The notes beneath the pieces are model-generated. The model was given only the letters and a program-made list of their open reading frames with translations, was not told the origin of the DNA and did not search any database. Below, piece after piece: positions 1-6,713 of a stretch of DNA of 64,000 nt; positions within the stretch are counted from its first letter, which is position 1; the number at the start of each line of letters is the position of its first letter. The stretch covers positions 1-64,000 of the forward strand of contig NZ_MKJU01000007.1 of the NCBI RefSeq assembly GCF_001854605.1, given 5' to 3'. This DNA is from Pseudoalteromonas amylolytica (lineage in GTDB: Bacteria; Pseudomonadota; Gammaproteobacteria; Enterobacterales; Alteromonadaceae). The position numbers and the translations under genes were made by a program.

Positions 1-111
1 GCTCACTTCACCTTGCGCAAAGGAAACGTCCTCACTGCGTTCGTTATCGTTAACCCTTTGCACTTAATTCACCTTGCGCAAAAGCTACGGACTTCGTCCG
101 TAATTTTGCAC
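1..111. repeat. Palindromic repeat array, left copy
   Basis: Two palindromic units lie head to tail. Each starts with a ttGCGCAAA-type end and finishes with a TTTGCac-type end. Unit A (about 12-63) pairs GCAAAGG (17-23) with CCTTTGC (55-61). Unit B (67-111) has a perfect 7-bp inner stem, TACGGAC (86-92) with GTCCGTA (96-102), around a 3-base loop, and outer GCAAAA/TTTTGC arms. Unit B recurs without mismatch at 367-411 and unit A recurs at 417-468 with one mismatch. The first 21 bases recur at 303-323. The array runs directly into the 5S rRNA fragment and is cut by the window edge. It looks like a REP or MITE-type non-coding repeat; no transposase is visible. Confidence 0.75.
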
Positions 112-167
112 TGTAGCGTCGATGATAGTGTGGCAGCTGCCATGTGAAAGTAGAACATCGCCAGGTC
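112..167 (+). rRNA. rrf: 5S rRNA, 3' half only
   Basis: The segment TGTAGCGTCGATGATAGTG, the following TGG...CCATG helix and the GTAGAACATCGCCAGG tail align with the 3' half of gammaproteobacterial 5S rRNA (E. coli CGTAGCGCCGATGGTAGTG ... GTAGGGAACTGCCAGG). The usual first 60 or so bases are absent: position 111 is the last base of a palindromic repeat. A strong terminator follows at 178-207, as at the end of an rRNA operon. Either the gene is interrupted by the repeats, with its 5' half left of the window, or it is a truncated relic. A functional 5S molecule could not be made from this part alone. Confidence 0.75.
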
Positions 168-177
168 CTATTTAAGT

Positions 178-207
178 AAAAAGCCCATCCATTGTGATGG
201 GCTTTTT
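178..207 (+). terminator. Rho-independent terminator after the 5S fragment
   Basis: A perfect 12-bp stem (arms 178-189 and 196-207, AAAAAGCCCATC with its complement) closes a 6-base loop and ends in a T run. It sits 11 bases past the 5S-like 3' end, where an rRNA operon terminator is expected, and could work on both strands because of the A run on the left. Confidence 0.85.
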
Positions 208-219
208 GCGTTTTTGGGT

Positions 220-256
220 CTGTAGGTCGTGATAAGCGTAGCGCCATCCGACGTTT
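220..256. repeat. REP-like imperfect palindrome
   Basis: The stretch TGTAGGTCGTGATAAGCG ... CATCCGAC forms an imperfect palindrome (GTCG/CGAC and GAT/ATC pairs around a GC-rich centre). It resembles the enterobacterial REP consensus that begins TGTAGG and ends in a GAC/GGC palindrome. Only one copy was seen in this window, so assignment to a repeat family is tentative. Confidence 0.35.
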
Positions 257-301
257 AAGAGAGTCCCTCGGCATTCTATAACCCTCAGCGTTCCATAAAA
301 C

Positions 302-468
302 CGCTCACTTCACCTTGCGCAAAAAGAGCGTTTCGCTTCGCTCATATCGCTAACCTTTTGCACTGTATTCACCTTGCGCAAAAGCTACGGACTTCGTCCG
401 TAATTTTGCACCCCAGCTTGCGCAAAGGAAGCGTCCTCACTGCGTTCGTTATCGTTAACCCTTTGCAC
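302..468. repeat. Palindromic repeat array, right copy (three units)
   Basis: Three palindromic units share the ends of the left array. The first (about 303-363) has GAGCG ... CGCTC inner arms and GCAAAA/TTTTGC outer arms. The second (367-411) is identical to 67-111. The third (417-468) matches 12-63 with one mismatch. The gap between this array and the left one holds the 5S fragment, its terminator and the REP-like palindrome. The array ends just before the small membrane protein gene at 490. Confidence 0.75.
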
Positions 469-489
469 CTTAGGTCTATTATCGATACT

Positions 490-708
490 ATGGCCTTACG
501 ACAGATAGAATTGAGAGTTAACGTGTCGGTCTACCTCATATACTTGCTAGTGATTTTTGCGTTGTTTGGTACAGCTGCAAGCTACTTTATTCGCTTTTTA
601 TATTGTTACTGGATTAAAAGACGTATCGAGATGAGTTATATCTGGTATGCAGGAGGGTGTGCCCTACTCATTGTTGTGATCTCTGTAATAGGGCGAATTT
701 TTATATAA
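490..708 (+). CDS. Small membrane protein, unknown function
   Basis: An open frame of 72 codons starts at ATG 490. It has two predicted membrane segments, about residues 14-36 (YLIYLLVIFALFG) and 50-70 (GCALLIVVISVIG), joined by a short basic loop containing WIKRR. I do not recognise the family. The frame stays open upstream through the repeat array, but that part translates the repeat and is unlikely to be protein. No strong ribosome binding site precedes the ATG, and a GTG a few codons later is also possible. It may be a real small inner-membrane protein or a chance frame. Confidence 0.4.
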   Translation: MALRQIELRVNVSVYLIYLLVIFALFGTAASYFIRFLYCYWIKRRIEMSYIWYAGGCALLIVVISVIGRIFI

Positions 709-711
709 TGC

Positions 712-1098
712 CTACTGTATGTAGGGTTGGCAGGTTTTTTTAATACACAAAGGAATAACGGGCAATACCTGCTTACAACTACTCTGTGACTGTTTTCCAA
801 GGTTAGCTTTGTGTTCTTGCTCGGTTATGAGCGCGGCGACTTCCGCTATTTTTTGTTCATTAGCTTCTTTGGTTGAGTAGATCATGTATTGGGTTGGACC
901 TTCACAGGATAGTCGCTCTCCAACTTCTAGCACCTTACACTGATAACTGGCATCACAGCTTTTCTTTGCTGTCAGGTCTGCGAGTATGTCATAGTTAGTT
1001 TTCTTTGGTTCTACAGGCGTCGCCGACCACAGAGTGTGGCATCCAGTCATTAAAGTTCCACAGAAAACTATCGAAATAAGGCGCAATTGTTGTTTCAT
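712..1098 (-). CDS. Lipoprotein with a CGGP-like cysteine domain, paralogue 1
   Basis: A 128-residue protein with a lipoprotein signal whose lipobox is LMTGC (Cys20), so it is probably an outer-membrane or periplasmic lipoprotein. The mature part has the pattern SCDxSxQC, then GERLSCEGP and YMIYST, and ends with several more cysteines. The same pattern occurs in the next gene upstream (1108-1623), so the two are tandem paralogues. An AAAGAG ribosome site overlaps the stop of that gene, with 9 bases between them, which suggests translational coupling. Function unknown. Here the conserved CGGP is CEGP, so this copy has diverged more. Confidence 0.7.
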   Translation of the reverse strand: MKQQLRLISIVFCGTLMTGCHTLWSATPVEPKKTNYDILADLTAKKSCDASYQCKVLEVGERLSCEGPTQYMIYSTKEANEQKIAEVAALITEQEHKANLGKQSQSSCKQVLPVIPLCIKKTCQPYIQ

Positions 1099-1107
1099 AG
1101 TCGCTCT

Positions 1108-1623
1108 TTAGTATGCTTCTTGAGACGTATTTGAGAGTGTAACACATTTATTTTCAACACATTGAGTGCTGGGACGAGTTAAGTGTTCACAAATACTCAT
1201 CATATTATTTTTGAAGTTAAAGCTACTTTCATATGCCGTGATCTTCTTGGCAAGCTCTGTCACTTCGGTGGTAGAGCTAGACTTGCTTGAGTAGATGAGA
1301 TAGCTACTTGGTCCGCCACACGCTCGGCTTCCAACAGCTTTAATGTGGCATTGAGATGTATTATCACAACTTAAATCTTGAGTAAGTGACTTAAGCTGCT
1401 CATGAAGTTCATCGATATCCTTTTTCTCCACATCGGTAACGTTTAACACTGTTTTTTCATCTAGTGAGACATCAAGTTTTCTTTCTTCGCTTTGCTTAGC
1501 TACTACAGTTGGGCTTTCTTGCTTTTTAGCATGTACGTTGGTGGAAGTATTATCACTGTCTTCCGATTGAGCGCAGCCAGCTAGAGTAAGTGATAGCAAC
1601 ATAGCGTGTGTTAGTTTCATCAT
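1108..1623 (-). CDS. Lipoprotein with a CGGP cysteine domain, paralogue 2
   Basis: A 171-residue lipoprotein; the lipobox LAGC ends at Cys17. A long, charged, Ser/Thr/Glu-rich linker (about residues 20-75) precedes a compact domain with SCDNTSQC, GSRACGGP and YLIYSS motifs and two further cysteines near the C-terminus. AAGGA precedes the ATG at good distance. The domain (short Cys pair, then CGGP, then a Y-x-I-Y-S strand) recurs in the adjacent gene. From memory it resembles small uncharacterised periplasmic proteins of gammaproteobacteria; I know of no assigned activity. Six cysteines in the mature domain would suit disulfides. Confidence 0.75.
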   Translation of the reverse strand: MMKLTHAMLLSLTLAGCAQSEDSDNTSTNVHAKKQESPTVVAKQSEERKLDVSLDEKTVLNVTDVEKKDIDELHEQLKSLTQDLSCDNTSQCHIKAVGSRACGGPSSYLIYSSKSSSTTEVTELAKKITAYESSFNFKNNMMSICEHLTRPSTQCVENKCVTLSNTSQEAY

Positions 1624-1721
1624 AGTGATTCCTTGTTTTTTAGATTAGTTTGCCCGTTAAGCTAACATGTTACAAGTGTGAACCAATCGTTATTTAGATT
1701 ACTAGTCGATTTGCTATGCAC

Positions 1722-3101
1722 TTAGGATATGCCCCCTTGAGTTAATTTAGTTGGATCTAATATGACCTCTAGCTCTTGATGAGTTAGGTTTGTATGCTCT
1801 TTTGCTACGTCGATAATGGGCCGCTGTTGTTTATATGCCAGTTTTGCGATTTTTGCCGCTTTCTCATAGCCAATGATCGGGTTTAGAGCTGTAACCAGAA
1901 TAGGGTTTTTAGCGAGTGCTTTGTCCAAATTAGACTCATTTACTGTAAAGCTGCTTATTGCCTTGTCGGCGAGTAAATGGCTTATGTTCGTTAAGATCTC
2001 AATACTCTGAATGATGTTGAATGCAATGACTGGTAGCATAACATTGAGTTCAAAATTACCAGATTGGCCTGCAACAGTAATAGTCGTATCGTTACCAATT
2101 ACTTGCGCACAGGCCATTGCAGCAGCTTCTGGGATCACTGGGTTAACTTTACCCGGCATGATAGAGGATCCTGGTTGTAAAGCTTCTAGTTCAATTTCTG
2201 CTAAGCCGGCAAGTGGGCCTGAATTCATCCAACGCAAATCGTTGGCAATCTTCATTATTGCTACAGCAAGAGTTTTCAATGTGCCAGACAGGTTCACTAC
2301 ACTGTCTTGGCTACTTATTCCAAAAAAAAAGTTATCAGCGACGTCAAACTTAATACCGAGATTTGCACTTAAATTTTCGTTAAAGATTTTAGCGAAGTGA
2401 GGGTCTGCGTTGATACCCGTTCCTACTGCTGTACCACCTTGAGAGAGTTTACATATTTCACTAAGTTGAGACTGAATATGGTGTTGGGCATGGTCTACTT
2501 GAGCCTGCCAACCACTGAGCGTTTGCGCTAAGCTAACGGGCATCGCGTCCATCAAGTGGGTTCGACCAGTTTTAACGTAATGACCGACCTCTTGGCCTTT
2601 AGCCGCTATGGACTGCGATAAATGAGTTAAAGCTGGAAGCAGTTCGTATACGAGCAATGTCGCGCAGCTTACATGAATGGTTGTAGGTATTACATCATTG
2701 GAGCTTTGTCCCATATTTACATCATCGTTAGCATGTATAGACAAGCCACTTGCTTGACTTGCCAACGTGGCGATAACTTCATTGGCATTCATATTTGAAC
2801 TTGTTCCCGAGCCAGTTTGAAAAACATCTACAGGAAACTGCTCTAAATGTTTCTCATCTATCACTTCTTGAGCAGCCGTTATGATGGCATCGGCCTTTTC
2901 TTCAGATAGGTGGTTCAGGTGTTTGTTGGCTTGTGCGGCAGCTTGTTTGATATAAGCTAGAGCACGAATAAAGGAAACGGGTAAGGTTAATCCACTGACC
3001 GGAAAATTATTAACGGCGCGCTGTGTTTGAGCCTGATACAGCGCACCTACTGGGACCTCAAGACTCCCCATACTGTCTTTAGTTGTACGTGTATTTGGCA
3101 T
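1722..3101 (-). CDS. fumC: Fumarate hydratase class II
   Basis: Converts fumarate and water to L-malate in the TCA cycle. It is a cytosolic, iron-free homotetramer of the fumarase/aspartase superfamily. The 459-residue protein has the family signature GSSIMPGKVNPVIPEA, the TGRTHLMDAMP substrate motif, GSGTSSNMNANEV near the N-terminus and a full-length C-terminal domain. The ATG at 3101 is preferred because AAGGAG lies just upstream; an in-frame TTG at 3116 has no such support. The N-terminus (RTTKDSMGSLEVP, QTQRAV) is typical of FumC. The gene stands alone, with no obvious operon partner. Confidence 0.97.
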   Translation of the reverse strand: MPNTRTTKDSMGSLEVPVGALYQAQTQRAVNNFPVSGLTLPVSFIRALAYIKQAAAQANKHLNHLSEEKADAIITAAQEVIDEKHLEQFPVDVFQTGSGTSSNMNANEVIATLASQASGLSIHANDDVNMGQSSNDVIPTTIHVSCATLLVYELLPALTHLSQSIAAKGQEVGHYVKTGRTHLMDAMPVSLAQTLSGWQAQVDHAQHHIQSQLSEICKLSQGGTAVGTGINADPHFAKIFNENLSANLGIKFDVADNFFFGISSQDSVVNLSGTLKTLAVAIMKIANDLRWMNSGPLAGLAEIELEALQPGSSIMPGKVNPVIPEAAAMACAQVIGNDTTITVAGQSGNFELNVMLPVIAFNIIQSIEILTNISHLLADKAISSFTVNESNLDKALAKNPILVTALNPIIGYEKAAKIAKLAYKQQRPIIDVAKEHTNLTHQELEVILDPTKLTQGGIS

Positions 3102-3263
3102 TGTTGCTCCTTGCAATAGTGTAACAATGGTTCTAAGCGAATTTAACTTTCTTATGTAGTGTTTATATAGTTGATATATTGAATAATTTCTAATGAATTC
3201 TCTAATTGAGTGGCAATTAGTCGGTGGGTTAGAGCTGGTGCGCTATATAATGGGAATGACAAA

Positions 3264-3298
3264 GCTAACTATGTAGTGTACGTCATTACATAGTTAGC
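3264..3298. terminator. Long perfect hairpin downstream of the small gene at 3329
   Basis: A perfect 12-bp stem (GCTAACTATGTA at 3264-3275 with its complement at 3287-3298) encloses an 11-base loop. It lies 31 bases past the stop of the minus-strand small gene, and on that strand it is followed by only a short T run. It may act as a terminator or as a 3' end stabiliser. Confidence 0.5.
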
Positions 3299-3328
3299 CG
3301 CTAAGCATGGTTAGCTTAGCAAAATGTC

Positions 3329-3508
3329 TTAGTTGTAGCCGAGTACAAAGAGCTGTGCAGTTTTTGGTGCATCTTCTTGCTCACTAGGAGTTAGCAAATC
3401 TTGCACTTCTTTTCGATAGTCATCACTTTGCACAAATAAATTGTCGTCATGGGCTTCTACAAGGCCACTTTCGCAGATTGGCATGTGCGTGATAGTTGAA
3501 ATAAACAT
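3329..3508 (-). CDS. Small protein, unknown function (59 residues)
   Basis: The frame is open further upstream, but ATG 3508 has a GAGGA site eight bases before it, so I choose that start. The product begins MFISTITHMPICESGL and is acidic and polar (SDDYRKEVQDLLTPSEQE), with no signal peptide or membrane segment and one cysteine. The family is not recognised. A 12-bp hairpin downstream (3264-3298) supports an independent transcript. It is probably a small cytosolic protein. Confidence 0.5.
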   Translation of the reverse strand: MFISTITHMPICESGLVEAHDDNLFVQSDDYRKEVQDLLTPSEQEDAPKTAQLFVLGYN

Positions 3509-3684
3509 AGTTGGGTCCTCGTGTGGCTGTATGTCACTATCACTATAGCAGGTGTTATGCCAAAATAAGAAAGTCTTGAAATACAATTGATTAATCGTAA
3601 TCTTAAAATAAAGCATGAATTTTTTATGGCTCATTGCTTCAACGGTGGGCAACTGTGCTCAATATAAGTGCAAGGAGTGACTGG

Positions 3685-4272
3685 ATGAATAAACCCTTTT
3701 CCCAAGCCTGTGAAAACAACAAAACCCCGATATTGTCAGTTTTAAAGCCATATCTTGAGCAATATGACTATGTGCTCGAGGTTGGCTCGGGCACAGGTCA
3801 GCATGCCGTTTACTTTGCTGAATCAATGCCGCACTTGGTATGGCAGACTAGCGATCGGCTTTGTAATCATGAAGGTATTGAGGCTTGGTTGGTAGAGAGC
3901 TCTGCGAGCAACGTAAGAAAGCCGCTGAGTTTGGATCTCAATCAGCCTTGGCCCGTTCAACAGGTGCCCGTTATTTTCACGGCAAATACGTTACATATCG
4001 TAAGTAAAGCGCTCGTTGAAAAGCTGTTTGTAGGCGTTGCTCAACACTTAGCGAATGGGGGCTTGTTGTGTATATACGGACCTTTTAATTATGATGGGGC
4101 ATTTACAAGTGCAAGTAACGCTGCTTTTGATAGCTTTTTAAAAACACAAGACTCACAAAGCGGTATCCGAGATATCGAGTGGGTTTGTGCAAAGGCGCAG
4201 CAGGCTGGGCTAAAGTTGCTGCAAGATCATAAAATGCCAGCTAACAACCGATTACTCTTGTTTAAAAGGTAA
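3685..4272 (+). CDS. DUF938 family SAM-dependent methyltransferase-like protein
   Basis: A 195-residue protein of the DUF938 family, which has a Rossmann methyltransferase fold. The motif I loop is VLEVGSGTGQHAVYFA at about residues 32-47; later strands carry TSDR, FTANTLHIVS and the YGPFNYDGAFTS segment typical of this family. It starts at ATG 3685, with AAGGAG eight bases upstream. The substrate is unknown. The last 21 bases overlap the 3' end of the convergent gene at 4252, so both genes end inside each other without a terminator between. Confidence 0.88.
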   Translation: MNKPFSQACENNKTPILSVLKPYLEQYDYVLEVGSGTGQHAVYFAESMPHLVWQTSDRLCNHEGIEAWLVESSASNVRKPLSLDLNQPWPVQQVPVIFTANTLHIVSKALVEKLFVGVAQHLANGGLLCIYGPFNYDGAFTSASNAAFDSFLKTQDSQSGIRDIEWVCAKAQQAGLKLLQDHKMPANNRLLLFKR

Positions 4273-5373
4273 CAACGTTATACAACGCTGCTTGTACTGT
4301 TGTATATGGTGGTTTTCACGTTGTATAAAATCCTCAATTGCATCTCGAAAGGTGGGGTGAACCAGATAGTGACGTGAATAAGTATTAACAGGTGAAAAAC
4401 CTCGTATTAGTTTGTGCTCGCCTTGTGCTCCAGCATCGAACTTAGCGAGTGTATGTGAAATCGCAAATTCAATGCCTTGGTAGTAGCAAAGTTCAAAATG
4501 AAGTGTTTGAAACTCCTCCAAAGAGCCCCAGTAACGGCCATATAAAGTGTTTGCATCAATTAGATAGAGACTGGCGGCAACGAGCTTATGTTGCTCAAAT
4601 GCTGCACAAAGTCGCACTGCTTGAGGTAAGTGTTGCAACAACAACTTAAAAAACGAAAGGTTGAGATAGCCTTGGTGCCCAGAACGTTTTATGTACGTGG
4701 CCTGGTAACAGCGATAAAAAGATGTCAGTACTTCATCATCTATCTGGCTGGCAGATAGCCATCGGATTGACAGGCCATGGTTTTTTGCTTGTTGCCGCTC
4801 TTTTCTGATGGACTTTCTACGTCGAGATGTAAGGCTGTTGAGGTAATGTGAAAAGTCTACATAGTCGTTGTTTAGCCAATGGAACTGGACATCTTGTCGC
4901 TGTAAAAATAGCTCGTGAGGCTCACTCTGATCTGTAAGAAAGTTGATATGTGCACCCGACCAGCCGTAGACGCGACATGACTCAATCAGAGTTTGGTGGA
5001 TATATTGAATTAAATCAGTACTTAGTGACTGACACAATATTCGCTTTCCTGCTACGGGAGTGAATGGTACTGCGCACAACCATTTGGGATAATAGCTAAG
5101 GCCATAACGTTGATACGCGTCTGCCCAAGACCAATCGAATACATACTCTCCATAAGAATGGCTTTTAATATACCCCGGTATAACCGCCACTAGCGCTTCA
5201 TCTAGGTAAACCAGTAGGTGTTGTGGTTGCCACCCAGTGGAAGGATGGACACACTGACTTTGCTCTAGTGCGTTGAGCCATGCATAACTACAAAATAGGT
5301 TGTCACCTGCCAGAAGCTGCCATTGATCAGCTGGCACGCATGAAATGCTGTCAATAAATTTATGGTTGTACAT
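4252..5373 (-). CDS. DUF482 / FemAB-like acyltransferase-fold protein
   Basis: A 373-residue protein resembling the DUF482 (COG3146) family, which has a GNAT/FemAB-like fold. Visible features are an N-terminal LFCSYAWLNALEQS segment, the FDWSWADAYQRYGLSYYPKW stretch, a basic SRRRKSIRKERQQA helix and the C-terminal FDAGAQGEHKLIRGF motif typical of the family. The substrate is not established; such proteins are annotated as N-acetyltransferase or peptidoglycan-related by similarity only. Its start overlaps the stop of the upstream hydrolase gene by 14 bases, so the two are probably co-translated. Confidence 0.85.
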   Translation of the reverse strand: MYNHKFIDSISCVPADQWQLLAGDNLFCSYAWLNALEQSQCVHPSTGWQPQHLLVYLDEALVAVIPGYIKSHSYGEYVFDWSWADAYQRYGLSYYPKWLCAVPFTPVAGKRILCQSLSTDLIQYIHQTLIESCRVYGWSGAHINFLTDQSEPHELFLQRQDVQFHWLNNDYVDFSHYLNSLTSRRRKSIRKERQQAKNHGLSIRWLSASQIDDEVLTSFYRCYQATYIKRSGHQGYLNLSFFKLLLQHLPQAVRLCAAFEQHKLVAASLYLIDANTLYGRYWGSLEEFQTLHFELCYYQGIEFAISHTLAKFDAGAQGEHKLIRGFSPVNTYSRHYLVHPTFRDAIEDFIQRENHHIQQYKQRCITLLPFKQE

Positions 5374-6709
5374 GGGTGCTAAAGTGATTATCCAAAAATG
5401 TCGTTAGATAAGCGACGAAGTCGTCGTATGTTGGGTTAAACGTCAAACGCTGTAACGGCACCTCATAACTGGTGTTTCGAGATGTGCGTTCGCCTAACAG
5501 TGGCGTAGGGTGCTTTTTACACTCCAAGTACTTGGGCAGTTCAGCTAAATATCCGCCGCAGCTGCGATAAGTCCCTTGCCAGCCGTAATAAGGGTGCTCT
5601 GGTGGCTGTAGTATACCGATATGAGACATATCTATTGTGGAATCACAAGTGAGATGATCACATCGAGGACTCAGTATGTTGTAACCCTTTGGTAGCTGTG
5701 CTTTGGCTGTATTTTTATTCCCATAATACAATAACGAGTGAGTAGTGGGCCTTTGGCTATCCAAAGCAAAGCGCTCCAGCATAGCGAGACTTGCTAGGCT
5801 ATCAATTGTGGTATCAACTTCACTGAATGCGCTGAACAAGGGTAGGTTCGCTGGAAAGGTTTGCGTGGCGAGCGTGGCCATAGCGTCGTTTGCCAGCGCC
5901 GCTGCTTGCCAAGGGAATGATTCATACTTGGCAAAGTCGAAGTCGGCATCTTCATCAATCCAGTTTATAAAAGGTACTTTCGCTATCCATTTAGCAAGCC
6001 AGCCGTGTTTGTTGTGAGGCTCGCTTGCGGGGGATATTAATGCCATAGCAGTAATATTTTCGGTAGGATTCTTTGATACTGCAGTGATAGCGAGTGCAGC
6101 GCCAGTTGAGTAACCAAGTACAGCAAATTGCTGAAAATCTTGCGAGGTACGTGCAACCGCGTAATTAACCAAGGCTTGCCACTGACTCAACTCTATATGT
6201 TGAAGGTCACTTGGTGCTGTACCATGTCCTGGCAACAAAATAGCACGCACGTTGTAGCCTTGTTGATAAAGCTGCCCGGCTAAATAATGAAATGTAAACG
6301 GTGAGTCTGTTAGACCATGGATGAGTAAAATGGCACGGTCGTTATTGTTATGACGTAATTCAAACGGTGCGACTAGATCGGCAACCTTCACATCTGTAAT
6401 CTCATATCCTAGCTGTTTTGCGACCGGTGTGAGTATGGGGCAATTTTGTTGTGCACGGGTATTACGACTGCTAATGATGGCCTTAGCCTGAGCTAGATAT
6501 TCACTAAATGGTGCTGTGTGATCAATGTTCCATGTTATTGGTCCCTGATCTCTTGCAAATCGAAAGGTACCCTGTTGCTGGGCTTGCTCAACCTGTTGCC
6601 AGTTACTTGCAACTTCAAGGCATGACATTGAAGCCATATCACCAGAAGAAAGTGAAAAAACTAATTTGCTCCAGCAGCTAAGGATAATTGAAATAGTTAT
6701 TAATCTCAT
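5360..6709 (-). CDS. Exported alpha/beta hydrolase (lysophospholipase/S33-like)
   Basis: A 449-residue protein with an N-terminal hydrophobic signal (ITISIILSCWSKLVFS). The alpha/beta hydrolase core starts near residue 120 with AILLIHGLTDSPF (oxyanion loop) and LPGHGTAPSD. The nucleophile elbow is GYSTG, around Ser200. A candidate acid lies in FSEVDTTID and a candidate His in MSHIGI. The 110 residues before the core and the tail near YRSCGGYLAEL, rich in cysteines, are not standard. The substrate is unknown, perhaps an ester or lipid in the periplasm. It lies 4 bases after the hybrid kinase gene and overlaps DUF482, which implies a three-gene operon. Confidence 0.85.
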   Translation of the reverse strand: MRLITISIILSCWSKLVFSLSSGDMASMSCLEVASNWQQVEQAQQQGTFRFARDQGPITWNIDHTAPFSEYLAQAKAIISSRNTRAQQNCPILTPVAKQLGYEITDVKVADLVAPFELRHNNNDRAILLIHGLTDSPFTFHYLAGQLYQQGYNVRAILLPGHGTAPSDLQHIELSQWQALVNYAVARTSQDFQQFAVLGYSTGAALAITAVSKNPTENITAMALISPASEPHNKHGWLAKWIAKVPFINWIDEDADFDFAKYESFPWQAAALANDAMATLATQTFPANLPLFSAFSEVDTTIDSLASLAMLERFALDSQRPTTHSLLYYGNKNTAKAQLPKGYNILSPRCDHLTCDSTIDMSHIGILQPPEHPYYGWQGTYRSCGGYLAELPKYLECKKHPTPLLGERTSRNTSYEVPLQRLTFNPTYDDFVAYLTTFLDNHFSTHVQP

Positions 6710-6713
6710 AATG

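Noticed and set aside
50..274. Minus-strand frame of 74 codons across the 5S fragment and terminator
   Set aside because: It reads through a palindromic repeat, an rRNA segment and a terminator, and has no ribosome site.
358..489. Upstream extension of the small membrane protein frame
   Set aside because: The extra codons translate the palindromic repeats, so the frame is open by chance.
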